Below are positions 23,005-35,870 of a DNA stretch of 64,000 bases, in pieces. The notes below the pieces were generated by a model. It saw only the letters and a list, made by a program, of their open reading frames with translations, ran no database searches and was not told the origin of the DNA. Numbering within the stretch: the stretch's first letter is position 1; every line of letters begins with the position of its first letter. The position numbers and the translations under genes are program-made. This stretch comes from Penelope pileata (lineage: Eukaryota > Chordata > Aves > Galliformes > Cracidae), in NCBI GenBank assembly GCA_013396635.1, contig WBMW01000470.1:1-64000 (forward strand), read 5' to 3'.

Positions 23005-25214
23005 GTTTGAAAGTCTTGTTCTCTAAGTGATACTTTCGCATCAGCATTTTTCTTGGTCAATATCATGCTTTCTTAACTGAGCATGTCATACTAGCTGTAT
23101 CATTAATTAGCCATTATGACTGTAATGATGATACACAAACATCCAAAGTGGTTGGAAAGAAGCTTAACTTACCAGAGCTAGGCAAAAGATGATTTCTTCT
23201 TTTCTTGTATATATGAAACATGGCTAACTGTACTTCAGAGAGACCAGGAGCACTTGCACGTTTTCCTTTCATCTCTACCTAAAGTACAGATTAGAGCAAG
23301 AAGAAATGTAGTGCTTGTTTTTATAGGGTTGTGCCCAGCATATGATCTGTCCTTTATCACACACAGCAGCTTTTTAGTCCTCCCTGGAATTCAGGATTAT
23401 TATTTTAATCAGCATAACACCAGATTGTTTTAAATTCAAAGCTTCAAAGCATACTTCTTGTTCTATGACCTGTAAGGACCCTTTTAGTATTCAAACTCAT
23501 GTTTAGAGTTGTGTGTGAAGGAGTCTGCCATGATTTCATGCTCTTAAAGATAAGGATGGCAACATGATGCTGCCAGACACTCAGAGGTCAGACTGAAAAA
23601 GAATATGAAATCTATTGTTCTGGAGCTAGTTCAGAACAAGGTGAGGAAAAGCTAAGGAGGTACCAAGATGATTCCAGAAAATAACAGCAATAGGAGATGA
23701 ACTAATACTAATACTAATACTTTTGTCCTAGCAACAACTATGCAATAGGAAACTGGAGAGAAACTGAACTTTGGTAGTTACCCTGTGTTCTACGTGTATG
23801 ATCACCATACCTTGGTATGTTAAAATAGGCATTAACTTATGTGATTTGTTTTGTCTCACCTTGGAATAGATATAGTACCTCAGACCTATGTCTCTCTACC
23901 ACTGGATAATGATAGAAGTGGAAAATTTGCTGGAATATTGAAAATAATCTTCAAGTGAGAGGGTTCTTATACAAATATATACTGCTCCAGAAGTGAGAGG
24001 GTTCTTATGTAAATATATATCCACACACACTTAGCTTATACTAGGTCTTTTTTAATCCTCCTTTTTCTGTTTTGCTTATTAAATTTTCAACTTCAATGCT
24101 TTTGTTCAGACTTAAATAATGTTATTACAGTGTGTGTAGAAGTTTGTGAATCTCTTCAGACCAACAGGATCCTTTTCATCTTAAATTCTGATTTCTTTGT
24201 TTCTACTTGTCTTATTAACTATATATCCATCTGAGTGCAGACTACTACCACCATAGTGGAATCTGCAAGTTCTTTTTGGAAGAAGTGGAGGTGCAAATTT
24301 GTATGAGTAAAAGATGGACTGCAGTACTAGAGATTCAATTCATGGAATTTTCTGTAGATGTTGGAAATCCATGAGAATTAGGTGATAAAAATAAACATTT
24401 TTTTTTCTTTTTCCTATTGCCCTATTCCTATTTTCCTTCTCTAATTCTCTACGAGTTTAGGAAAAAGTAATGATTCATTGTTATTTAAGTTTCTTTCCCC
24501 ATGATGCACTATATGAATTGCTGAACATAGGATTTACCAAAGGGGAGAAAAAATGCAAAATGGTGCACTGACCCTGTTTTTATGCTTTGTTTCTTTTGCT
24601 GTGTTCTGGAAAACAGTTCAGATGTCTAGATTTTTTATTTTATTTTATTTTTTAAGAACCATGATTATAGGGTAAACGTGAAGAAGTTGATCTCATTGAT
24701 GAAAATAGAAGATGTGTTGGTATAACATTTTACAAAAAATATACATTTGCATTTTCAACCCTGGCTTCTCTTTTAAAGAATGCTTTAAAAGTCTGATGAA
24801 TTCTACTTTAATAAGCTTACAGAAATACAAATATTTTTAGCTGATAATTAAAACTTTAAAACACCACTTTAAATAAAATAATATGCCTTAAAATTAGCAA
24901 GAATGCTTTCTTGGAAATTACAATACCGTACTGTAGGTAGCTACAAATTATGCATTAATTATTATTAATAGATCCCTATTTTAGGATCTTTAAATCAGTT
25001 TGAAATTCTAAAGGGACTAACATTTCTGTGCCAGTTACACTATACTTATTTGCTGTTCTTTCTTCCTTCTCCCAGAGGCTACCCCATGCCACTACAGAAT
25101 AGGTATTACACATTTTGTATAGTTATTCATTTATTTTTGTGGTTTCTTGGTAAATATATTTGAGTTTTTAAAGCAACCATACGTGCTTCAGAAGAAACAG
25201 TTGTATGAACTGAC
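23005..25214. other. Intergenic DNA with simple repeats
   Basis: Holds an ACTAAT triplet repeat (23700-23720), a local duplication of about 28 bp (23952-23980 and 23991-24019, sharing AAGTGAGAGGGTTCTTAT) and a TTTTA run (24631-24653). No gene is recognised. Confidence 0.5.
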
Positions 25215-25224
25215 TGGCTGGAAT

Positions 25225-25542
25225 TCTGACGGTGTCGGCCTCTTCTCCCAGATAACTACTGACAGGACAAGAGGGAATGGCCACAAGTTGCGCCACGGAA
25301 GATTTAGATTGGATATGAGGAAAAACTTCTTCTCTGAAAGAGTGGTCAGGCACTGGAATGGCCTGCCTAGGGAGGTGGTGGAGTCACCGTCCCTAGCGCT
25401 GTTCAAGAAGTGTCTGGATGAGGTGCTAAGGGATATGATTTAGTAGCTTAGTGGGTAGTGATGGTGATAGGAGGACGGTTGGACTAGATGATCTTGTAGG
25501 TCCTTTCCAACCTAGTGTTTCTATGATTCCATGATTCTATCA
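25225..25542 (+). mobile_element. CR1 LINE 3' end
   Basis: Plus-strand CR1 3' fragment of about 320 bp. Its coding end reads GVGLFSQITTDRTRGNGHK, then HGRFRLDMRKNFFSERVVRH, then LPREVVESPS, and stops after LRDMI (25441-25443). The 3' UTR carries GGTTGGACTAGATGATCTTG, TAGGTCCTTTCCAACCTAG and a short tail of ATTCTATG-like units (25515-25540). It is the same subfamily as the nested fragment at 9653-9737. Confidence 0.95.
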
Positions 25543-27205
25543 TTTTACTAATATACTAAATATTCTTCTCTCTCCAATTCTGGTGTTGCTTTCTCCTTTG
25601 GTATACACTAGATGATTTGCACTTTTATGAACTATTAACCATCTTCTATAAACTCCCCTCAGGAAGATCAGTGAAGACATGAAATTATTTCTGCCTCAAT
25701 CACGTTTACTAATTTCAGTCTCTGCATAAGATTTACATTTTACTGCAGTGCAGGAGGGAGAAATGAAGCCAGGGTTAAAGGGGAGCATAATTTGTTAGCT
25801 TTTGTCAGTTTATATTATCCTCTCATACCACTCTGTGGTTCAGAAAATTTATTTTATCTTCCAGTAATCACTTTCCTGGATGCAGTTGGTAAACAAGAAG
25901 AATGAAGATAAAAGACAAAATAAACAAACTTAAGGTCATGTCGTGCATACTACATCTAGTATAAAATAAACACGAAAGCTTGATAGAAGTTACTCATTAA
26001 AATACTGCTACTGCTGAAAGAGGTTGAGGGGTAGCTCATTGAAGTGTGGTGTGGTAGATTTGGGGTCAGTTGGTGGGTTGAGTTCTCTTCTCAAGCATGC
26101 AGATTTAGACCTCTGCTTATGGGAAGAAGAATCTTTCTTGACACATTCATTACAGAAGACCAGATAATTTTAACTGAAAACACAGAGAAAAAAAATTGCA
26201 ATGCAAAATTTAAAAGGAAAAAAGAAAAGAAGAAATAAGAAAAAATTCTGGCTAGCCTGTATTTATTCACAACAAACGAAAACCTAATCTGTAACTAAGG
26301 TAAACAGCTGGAAACACCATTTTGTGTTGGTCAGTTGGGAATTCTGTACAGTAATTTGCGAAGTCTTTGTAGCAGTACTGTATTTAGTAAAAAACAACAA
26401 CACCAATGGGGGAGTGAGGGGAACAAAAGTTTTAACTTTTCTTCCTCTCCTCCTCCAAGCAAATTTTTCACATATTACAACTGATGCAAATCCCAACTAA
26501 ATGGCTTCTTTGGAACCTACTTTATGTTAAAACAAACAAACAAAAAAAGCAGTGTGTGAGGCAGAAAGCAGCTATAAACTCTGCTTCACAGATGTTCCTT
26601 CTTGAGGATAGCTTGTTCTCAATCTGTTGTTATGCTGAGACGGATGATTTGATTCACACCTAGAAAGATCTGTATCTTGTCATTCACATTTTGCATTGAA
26701 ACACTCAATTGTTTTGGTCTTTTCAACACCGATGTTACACTGACACTTCAGGTTCAGTTCGAGTTCTAAACATTCTTGAGAAAAAATAACAACCTTGCTG
26801 ATAATTAGAAAATTGCTATTCCATAATGGAAATAACTCAGTTTTTACTCCAAACTTGTTATTCCCCTTAATATGAATGCTTTAACCATACCTCAAGAACA
26901 AACCATTCTGAACAGTAATGGGAAGCAACTGCAGTCATTACAAGTACGCTACTAGAGAAGGTAGCTGTATACAGTCCTGAGTGTGAATAATCTCAGCTGA
27001 ATTTCATTCTCTAGACAAGTAAAACCTCAGCTACATCAGCAGCTACAAAGTGTGCAGTTGCAAGAGCAGCTTTGTTTTTGCCATGCAAAATGTAAGTTAA
27101 ATATGCAAACTAGTGTGTGTGTTAATCCAGTAAAAATGGAATAGTCTGACAGAGAAAATACACTGGCACATGGGCAACCAGTTGAATATGTTATATTTTA
27201 ATTTG
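25543..27205. other. Intergenic DNA downstream of PCDH7
   Basis: AT-rich, without recognisable repeats apart from short A-rich runs (26205-26240, 26530-26550). It lies beyond the proposed PCDH7 transcript end. No gene is seen. Confidence 0.45.
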
Positions 27206-30200
27206 CAGAGACAAAAATGACAAGCCATTTATTTACATAAAACTGTACAAAAGCAAATTAAATTATGTAAATATTTCATAAATAGAGGTGGAATAGCATT
27301 TAATACATTTTGCCAAGTTTAGCATAGTTGCGTGCATAGTGATTCATAATAAACAATGATAAATTGTTCTCTGCTTCACTATCAACATCCAAGTTGCAGA
27401 ACAATAGTCAATGATTAATATTACAAACAGATTGTACCACACTGAATGCAAGTGCTTTAAAATTTAGGAAAGAGTTGTCTGAAAGCATACCCCAGGTACC
27501 TGGTATTTACTTCTTTCTTGTGTTTATGCTCTTCAGTCAATAATACAACTTAACTGGTGAACTTACATCTCTATTGCTATTTCATCTGCTTTGATCCTTA
27601 AGGAAACAATGCATGTTTATCACCAATGAAAGAAATGGAAAAATATTTCATTATTCAAGTTCTCACAAGTGTTTGGTTATGCTGTACTTACGGCAAGTCT
27701 TAAACTATACTCCTCGTTTTCCTACTTGACAACTTCCTAGGGTAGCCTTTCAGTCAATGATTTGAACCCCATTTGAATTCTTCCCCCACATAAAAATAAT
27801 GTTTAATTTTTTTTTTCCTGAAACTCAGGCAGCAGGCCAGTCGGATATCATACAGAATAAACATATCTGAGATCCAAAATGAGTGTTAGATTTTAGACCA
27901 AAGCTATTGAATTTTCTAATACATATAAAGTTACATATTAATGCATCAATCTGTAAAGGTGCCCTAATATAAAATAAATGCAAAGCTCGTTTGAGTTTCC
28001 CATAGAAAGAAATAAAAGGATGATTTCTATGCTAGACAACTGAAATGTGACGGCAGCAAAAAGCAATTAAAAAGAAATTATATGTCAATTTTCCTGGAGA
28101 CATGAACTGGTGACACCTTGCCAAACAACTATAATATAGATTGATCATCGCTCACCAGACAGCAAAATTAAAAAACAAATGAAGATAATCTCGAACCCTC
28201 CCCAAATATTAATTTAAAAAAAAAAAATCAAAACCTCAAGACATACTTAAACCACAATTTTGCGTCAATGATGCTTACGACTGGTCCATTAACTGAGTTT
28301 GGCAAAAAGGCTTGTTTTAAATATATTATTTATAATTTCTCAGAAAATAAATGCAGACAAATATACAGGTTCAAAAAGGTTGGGATTAGCCTCTTATCCC
28401 TCAGCGTCTAAACCCAACTACCGCTCTACCATAATAACAGGTGTAAAAGGCACAGTTGCATATTTTGCATTCACCGTAATTATTTTTTTATAGTTTATTT
28501 TTATACAAAAGCACTCTATTTATGGAGTGGCACCAGATTAACCTATTTAAAATAAAAAGAAAAATACAAACAAAATATATTTGTGTGTCATGCGAGGTCA
28601 GAAGAGTAATCAGCATGTTAATAGTGGCTAGTTCTACTAGAATTGCTGTGAATACTTACAGTAGATAGAACTTTAAAAAATTCTTTCACACTCATTTGAA
28701 TTGTAAGGAGATGCACACAAGTAAAGTATTTAATGACTCTTATGTGGTGCAAAAATCGGTGAGTGACTGCTGATCCATTTAATCCAAAGGTCTTCTATGA
28801 CCTGAATCATTAGCCTTGTAGACAAAGGGTTTAACAATATATTGTACCAAGCTACCTATTTCTTTGTGCGTAATATTAAATAAAAAATTACTAAAGGAAA
28901 TTCTGTTGAACATTTGTTATGCAATTGTGTATTCTGTTGAAACGTGCAAGAAAAATGTGTATACATTACATAAGCATTTTAGAAGCATTTTTTAACAGGT
29001 ACTTACAGATTATACAAAGCAGTAACTGCTCTATGCAGTCTCATAATGAAGTACTGGTTTGCATCTCTCCGTATTACTTAAATAATTTAACGTAAGAATG
29101 TTCAATCATTATTAACCTTTGATTTTCTTTCTAAAATGTGCCCATTCATCATAACTGCTACACACAAACTAATGTTGCATGAAGAAAGCAAACTTAGGAG
29201 ATGAGAATGAAATGGCCGGAAACAGCATCTCCCACTATATGGAGAAGTGAATTCAAAAGATAAATGCAATGAGTTGTATTGATTTAGCAACCTCTACTAC
29301 AGGCTGTTTAAGGTTATTTCTAAGAAACTACCCAAAGCTACATTATGACTACGGTATACTAGAGAGCCATCTAACCATGCCTTAATGCCAGGTAAACACA
29401 GGGATTTGAATGCTTTTCCCCTTCTAAATCTGTGTCATTCAATTGTCGTCTTCATCTGAATGTCTGATCTCAATTTGTCATTACCACTACAGCATTAGCT
29501 ACAAAGAAACTGGCTGAAGTTCTATACATCTTGTAGTTTTTATTGCATAAAAACCTGTTTCATTTTCTCTTCCTTTCATGAAGGAAGAGAATAATTATGA
29601 GAATCATTATAGAGCAGTATTCTTGCATATTGTGGACAGTTTGGATTCCTTTTGACTCATCTTGAGTTACTAGGAGTATCATATCACTGTTCATTTTCTA
29701 CCTAGCCTAAATGTTCTGAGTCTTGACATTGTTTAGTATTGCACTTCACTCAGCTTTAATGCACTTGCATTTCAAGAAAACCTGCATTAGATTTTGACAC
29801 AGATCCATTTGCAATGCTGATGACAAAAGACTTAGCAATCATTCCTTGAACTCTGAAAAGAAGGCTTTTTATTTGACTTGTAATATTCTGTTGTTATTTT
29901 ATCATCCCATTGTCCATATTCATCCTACCAAGCATTCTCACTAACACAGCCTTCTAACACTACTATTATTTTTTAATTTTGATCACAAAAATTCCCTGGA
30001 ACTGGCAGTATCATATAAAAACATTTGTTGCAACGTATCATATCATTACAAAAAAACCCACATCATTTCCTTTGGGCATTCAACTGAATCACACTGGAAA
30101 AAATATTGTGTCATCTGGGCTTGTAGAATGTGCTGCTGTGCAAATGTAACTGAAGGTGTGTTATGAATACATGTGTGTGAATATATTAGTTTTCTATGCC

Positions 30201-31060
30201 AAGCCCCGATACTTAGCAGTTCCCCTGATCCATAGTGTGATCTTTGGCCTTTTTGTTATTACTGTCTTCCCAGTTAGATGTTAGTCTTGTCCAAAATAAT
30301 GATATCGTGAGTTTATAATTACTAAGCTATGGTATGTGTGTTAGTAATTGTGTTTACATTGAAGTAATCATTACAGAGAACGAGAGAATAGGAGAGAGAG
30401 ACACAGCTAGAACATGTTTGTTCTATGAACAGAACAGAACCAGAGTTCGTGATTCATAAGAAAGTTTGCCATGTTTTGGGCGGCAGTCTCAGGCTGAACA
30501 TATCCCTGTCAAATCCAGCCTCAGATGAGAGGTGAGAATATTAAAGCTGTGGTCTTCACAAAGTGCCCATTAATGATTATTCCTTTATATTTATATCTGT
30601 ATGGTTTCTGAAGTATTGTCCCTGGTGGGGATCAGCAACGTTCAGATGATATGCTTTGAATATATTTTCCCTGACCTGTTATCTTCAACAAGCCAGATGA
30701 CCATCAAACAAAATGAGTGGCTTAACTCATGCTTCTGCAGAGGGGAAACAACAGTGTTTTGTTCTTTTTAATCAAGCTTGTTACTATGGGAGGAATTCAC
30801 AACCATAGATCTGGGAAAATAAAAATTGGTGAGGAGGGATTAGACATGCAAGTAACAATATTTTTTACATTGTACAGTATAGTCAGGCAGACAGCACAAT
30901 TAAATGCCTGATATGGAGGCAGAAGTGGCAAGCAGAGCTTATGTCTCTTTGGTGGCCCCCTCTTTTTGTTTCTTATGTTTTGTTAAAATTGTTTTGATTT
31001 TAAGACTTTTGCCCCTTTCCTTTATTATAACATGAAAGAATTTTATTGTTGCTTTTTAAC
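27206..31060 (-). other. PCDH7: Probable 3' UTR of PCDH7
   Basis: About 3.9 kb directly after the PCDH7 stop codon that is free of recognisable CR1, mariner or LTR sequence, unlike its surroundings. On the minus strand many AATAAA signals occur, including two within 50 nt of the stop. The best-looking distal one is at 27228-27233, where AATAAATGGCTTGTC is followed by a T/G-rich stretch. I therefore place a possible cleavage site near 27205-27215. The extent is inferred; no transcript data are available, and shorter or longer 3' ends are possible. Confidence 0.4.
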
Positions 31061-31440
31061 CTACAGGTAAACTTCTCTTCTAGTTAGAGTATTGACAGGA
31101 GATGGCTTGTATTCCCCTGTCTGTGTAAGGGGGATATCCTCTGGATTGCCTTCTTCTTTTTTGCTGAAACTAGCGGCGCTGAAGGTCTCGTAGGATGAGG
31201 TCAACTTTTTGTTAAGGAGGTTTCTGTTGCGATCACCCATGAGGGAGGCTTCTCCATTGGCCAGCTTTTCTTGACTGCCCCGTTCATCAACAGGCATGAA
31301 AGTGGAGAGTTTTGGCTGGCTCTTCAGCTTTCTTTCAGGAGAAGTGCGAACTGGCATCCAACAGGAGTCCGAGTGGCCATATTCATCACACTCTCGGGTA
31401 CACTTCCCTGTCAGGGCTACATCTGGCAGAGGCCTTGAAT
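31061..31440 (-). CDS. PCDH7: Protocadherin-7, last coding exon (cytoplasmic tail)
   Basis: Terminal coding exon of a delta-1 protocadherin, a single-pass cell-adhesion protein. This exon gives the last 125 residues of the cytoplasmic tail. It starts right after a splice acceptor (TATTTTACTTTCAG) and completes a codon begun in the previous exon, then reads SRPLPDVALTGK. The conserved delta-1 motif C-T-R-E-C...GHSDSCWMP is at exon residues 13-29. A Ser/Lys-rich middle follows, and the end is TLTRREVYL with stop TAG at 31061-31063. The last three residues, V-Y-L, fit a class II PDZ-ligand pattern (inference). PCDH1, PCDH9 and PCDH11X share the CWMP motif but have different tails as I remember them, hence PCDH7. 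There are no stops or frameshifts. Upstream exons would lie beyond the right edge of the window. Confidence 0.88.
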
Positions 31441-31462
31441 CTGAAAGTAAAATAGAGTTGCC
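31441..31462 (-). other. PCDH7: Splice acceptor of the PCDH7 last exon
   Basis: On the minus strand the sequence reads GGCAACTCTATTTTACTTTC then AG at 31442-31441, a pyrimidine-rich tract with the invariant AG. The exon begins at 31440 with two bases that complete a split codon (phase 1 intron). The protein homology starts exactly here, which fixes the boundary. Confidence 0.8.
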
Positions 31463-34122
31463 TTTACAAATGAACAATATGCAATGTCTTCCAATGAAAC
31501 TCAGAATCCTTAAATCTAAAAAAAGGTATTTGTAAAAGTCTTAATAAGACTGTTGAAATAAATTCCTTAGCAATATCTTCTTTAACATTGCATGTGCCCA
31601 TACACCAAAAGCATATCAGTACTGTTATCCTGCAACTTAAGAACTGAAAAGTAAAATTATTGTCAGTTCCTATGCTTGTGAATCAATCTCAAAAGCAAAG
31701 TCATATTTGACATTAATTACTGAATGATTTTTGATGTCTAAGAGAGTCAACCAAGCACTTAATTCCGTGCTGCCAATTTCCTTGAAATTATTAAAAATAC
31801 CTTTATTTGAATTTTTTGCAACTTATGTGAAAAGAGCCTAAGGCCCTGGGACCTGCAAACTCTTATGAACATGCTTAATTCTTGGCATGTGAGCAACTGT
31901 TGTTGGCAATTAGACTCAATTTGCACACAAGGTAAATCTCTGCTTGTATTTTTTAGGACAGGGTATATGTTATTAGTACACAACATCAGGACTATAATCA
32001 GTGATTAGCAGGAGCACATCAAGAAATTGCAATTGGTTATAAAATGTAATCTAACATACAGATAATGCTGTTATGTGTTGTGTGCGTATGTGGAGAAATG
32101 GGGAGAATCTGAGTGCTGCCTGAATGAGTATACTAGTAGTTTATATGTGAAATGCTGTGTTAAAAAGTGTCCTGCTCTAGACTGCTGCATCTCAGTTTTC
32201 TACCTATTATACTTGTAAAAGCTTTCACTCTTATAAGCAAAAAAAAGACAGCAAAATTCAGAGGGCTGCAGGATTGATTCCTACCTGATTAAAAACACAG
32301 ACAGCTTTCAGAATTCTTATTTTGATACTTGTGTTACTAGTTAATTAGAAGGGCTTATTTTAAGGATGGGTAGGATGATGAAAGCTTTGCTTTCATTCAC
32401 TTTACCCTACTTTACGATCTTCAAAAAATAAATCAAGTTCCCTGCAAAATAACAAGATGATATTCAACTAATTAAAGTTAACAAAGAACAAAAATCAAAA
32501 GGTAAATTCATTTTTCCAGTTTATTTGGTATATATTGTTCATATATTACAACTGATATCATGGAATTTTTTGACATAATCCAAATAACAAGGCACTTTCT
32601 ACTTTCCCACGACTCCACCCTAGTTCTCAGAAACTGTAATTTTAACAGTATTCCAAAGGCCTATTTAGTCTTCATGTTATTCCTTGAAGTTTTCCTGTTT
32701 TTTTTCTTTGGTTTTGGCTGCCAAATGGCACTGTGAAATAGCAACAATTCAAAGTGTGATGCTTATAGAGCAAAACAAAAAAACACTTCTGAGGTTTATT
32801 TAAAAAATAAATCTTTTGCCTAAACTGTTTTAGTTTAAAATATATACAACAGGTTCTTGCAGAGAAGATGTTTCATTTCAGCATCCACAGATTTAATCCT
32901 GATAAAACTGCAAAAGCTCTTGAAAGTCAGATTTACATCCAATTCTTCCTGATTTATTCATGCATTTAGCCATTTCTTTATTTAATAATTTGTTGCAGTA
33001 CTGTAAAGAATATGTATATTATGTTTATTAAGAGTTGACAATATTTCTATAGCATACTGAACACTGTACAATATTTCATATTTCAATATGTCATTGGCTT
33101 CAGTGAAGAAAACAGCATTGACTTTTAGATAACTGAGTAATTGTATCTGAAATGTGTAAGGTTGGAAGGAGGAAACCAAATGATTTTTTTTCTTTTTTTC
33201 ATTTGTACTTTTTAAGACTTCTGCAGTTAGACTCAGCCATGACTATCACATTTTTTTTTCAATGAAGGATACAATGACTGTGAATGGTTATCAGTATATC
33301 AGTTTTCAGACATCTGTGTTCTGGAGATGCATACAAAAGACAGGGAGAGTATCAGGAAAATTTTCTATTATTTGTCAGCTAAATCTAGTATTATTCTGTC
33401 ATACCCTGAAGGTAAGATGCATAATTAACTGCTGAGATATATCTGATGTGCTTTGATTGATAAAAATCTGGCCCACACTTGTTGACTCATACACATGAAA
33501 ATTTACCATTTTGTGTTGCACTGTATCCCATATTCACTTCCGGATAAATGTAGAAACCCTTACTGTAAAGCATGAGACTTGCTGTACAATTCAGTGTTAA
33601 AATGCAACACATTGTTTTATCAACAACAACCTCAGAATGTGGCTTATTCACCCTGTTAGGTTTTATGATAAAGATCATCTGCAGACTGGCAGGAGGGGGA
33701 AGCCAAATAATACACTGCCAGGCTACTCCCAGGCTCATCACAGGGGCCGCTTCCCAGACTCCATAGAGCACAGGGATGTGCAGTAGCAGATGGGAACCCA
33801 AATCAAGGACTCAAGTGGAACTAATACCTCTTGTCAGGGCCCCTCCCAGGTCTGTCCCAGCAGAGCCATCTGCCCTGTTGTCCGGGCATGAAACCAATGG
33901 CCATAAGTCATCGGCAGCTGATCTCCTGATCACCTTTCAGTCTAAGGGGTATTGCTGCCTAGGAATTTAGGAAATTACGTGTGAAGCAGGAGAAAAGCAG
34001 TTTGGGATTGCATGGGACTTAATTATGGAATTTTTAGGGGAGAGGTCAAAGATGGAAAAATAGATTGAGAGGAAGAAGAACAAGAGACAGAAATATATAT
34101 GCATACACACAAGCCAAAAATA
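31463..34122. other. PCDH7 intron, no further feature
   Basis: AT-rich intronic sequence by position. A moderately GC-rich block (about 33660-33920) stands out but matches nothing I recognise; it could be an old repeat. No exon-like ORF with splice sites was seen. Confidence 0.45.
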
Positions 34123-34664
34123 CAAGTGTGCTCTGAAAGTAATGCCTCTTATTTTATTATGTTGACTCACAATGTCAGAAGTGGATGTTGGTGGTTTGGC
34201 AGTAGAGATTGAACCAACGTTCTGTTAATATTCCATTGCATTTTGTTGTCGTGCGACAGATGGCAGCAGAGGGTCAGTCTGACCAAATGGCATCTGACAT
34301 GGAAACACAAATGAAGCAACAACATGGAATTGAGTTCCTCCGTGTGGAAAAAATTGCACCCATTGACATTCGTTGATGCTTACTGAACATTTAAGGAAAC
34401 CAAACAGTGGATATGAGCACAGTGAGGCATTGGGTGGGGAGTTTCAGCAGTGGCAACAGTGACAGTGGGTCACCTCCACTGGTGAAGGTTTTTACGAGTG
34501 TGGCATGCAGGCTCTTGTACATTGCTGGTGAAAATGCATAGCTAACAATAGTGAGTATATTGAAAAGTAGTGTTTTGTAGCTCTATCAAATAGTGTTATT
34601 GTGTTTCTTTTATTGGTTGTAGTTTCCATGGAAACAAATAGGAGGCATTACTTTCAGAGCATCC
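34123..34664 (+). mobile_element. Deleted Galluhop-like mariner (copy D)
   Basis: A 542-bp mariner with TA on both sides (34121-34122 and 34665-34666) and good ends (GTGCTCTGAAAGTAATGCC; GGAGGCATTACTTTCAGAGC). The first third of the transposase region is joined to the C-terminal end at GCAACAGTGACAGTGGGTC (about 34456-34474). Copy B has the same joint, shorter by 6 bases. The shared joint suggests that the short form itself moved. It cannot code for transposase. Confidence 0.92.
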
Positions 34665-34790
34665 TACATATATAAATACATATAATCCAACTATATATAT
34701 ACATTGTACCGTGTATATATATAGTGAATATGTTTATATTTACATCATATATAGATACTATATACACCTATGCACACACATGCTCACGAG
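34665..34790. repeat. AT-rich microsatellite-like region
   Basis: Runs of TATATA, TACATA and CACACATGC right after mariner copy D. It is low complexity, with no coding or transposon content. Confidence 0.6.
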
Positions 34791-35097
34791 TGGATTTCCA
34801 TGTTGTCCAGCTAGAAAAGGGAGTTTGATGGTCCATTGGTGCTATGTGTGTTTGAGTTTCTCCATGTGTCCGTGATATGTCAGCTGTGTCTATATGTGGT
34901 ATGCAGTTGCTCTCTGTACACATCTGCTAGGAACACATCTTCAGCTTTGCTACTGGTTCGACCTATGGATATGGAGCATCCTTGCCTCCTATGGACTATT
35001 GGATCCAGTGAGATACATTTTGCTCTAACATATCCTTCAATTAATATTTGGCACATCGAGTTAATGCAGTCTTCTAGGCCATTGCTTTCTTGCATCT

Positions 35098-35437
35098 TGT
35101 AGGGAAACAGTTGATCTCAGCATGAACTGATGATTGAGCACTTGGTGGAGGGGCATGGCTGGCCTGGGGAATACAGGTAGACCACTTGCACGTATGACTG
35201 GAAGGGGTGGACCTGGGACAGGGTTGCCCCAGGCTTAGATAAAGGCCAGCCAGGTAGAGAAGGAAGTAGCTTGAGAGGATTGAGAAAGAAGCTCGGGAGA
35301 GAGAGGGGACTGAGGAGGAGCTTGAGAAAGAGAGAAGACTGAGGCAGGAGCTTGAGAGGATTGAGAAAGGAGCATGAGAAAGAAAGAGAAGATCTAAATG
35401 GCATAGCTGTAAGAGTTTTGGGACCTTTTCCGTGACA
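35098..35437 (+). repeat. 5' LTR
   Basis: A 340-bp LTR with TG...CA ends. A TATA-like AGATAAAGG lies near 35236-35246. The second half is purine-rich, with repeated GGAGCTTGAGA and GACTGAGGA units. Against the 3' LTR I count about 15 differences in the first 320 bases by eye, or 4-5%, which marks an insertion of moderate age. Reverse-strand ORFs of 124 and 177 codons (35074-35650) are produced by the purine-rich strand and are not genes. Confidence 0.9.
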
Positions 35438-35439
35438 CT

Positions 35440-35457
35440 TGGCATCACAGACAGGAT
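35440..35457 (+). promoter_or_regulatory. Primer binding site of the LTR element
   Basis: TGGCATCACAGACAGGAT starts two bases after the 5' LTR. TGG matches the CCA end of a tRNA, as expected. The match to a leucine-tRNA-type site of ERVL elements is partial, so the primer tRNA is uncertain. Confidence 0.6.
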
Positions 35458-35513
35458 TTGATACTGTGAGTGGGGAAACCAAAAGAGAAGATAGAAGGTA
35501 GAAGGCTGTGATC

Positions 35514-35870
35514 ATGGAGTTAACATGGTTGCTGTATGTGACCTTGCTAGCCTTTGGGACTCTTGTTGCCCAAAAGTATGATATGGGCAATGAAGATGGA
35601 ATAGATGATGAAATTGTTGAATACAGTGGTGGATGGGAGGTCCATGACATTGAGCTTCTAGGAGATAAGTAGGTAAAGTGCCCCGATGGGGACCTGAAGA
35701 CTTACTTTACTGATAGAATGTACCTCTATGAGGCATTTTGGCCCCAACCAGTGCCATTCTGGGGCACGTTAGGAAGATTTCGGAATTTGGTGTCAAGAAT
35801 AGAAGAATGGAGGCCAGTGATGAAGCAGGAAGGAGAGTTTAGAGAAAGTATGAAGGAAAAAGAGTGGTAG
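35514..35870 (+). pseudogene. Unidentified ORF inside the LTR element, one stop
   Basis: An ATG at 35514 opens a frame of 52 codons that begins with a hydrophobic, signal-peptide-like leader (MELTWLLYVTLLAFG, residues 1-15). It is followed by an acidic stretch, then a TAG at 35670-35672. The same frame then stays open for another 65 codons to a stop at 35868-35870, with aromatic and proline-rich (YEAFWPQPVPFWG) and charged segments. I recognise no gag, pol or env domain. It could be a leftover of an env or accessory gene, a captured host fragment, or chance. It sits where gag would normally start. Confidence 0.4.

Noticed and set aside
35074..35650. Minus-strand ORFs of 124 and 177 codons rich in Ser, Leu and Pro
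   Set aside because: They are the complement of the purine-rich LTR repeats; the same frame reappears in the 3' LTR (36.5-36.8 kb).
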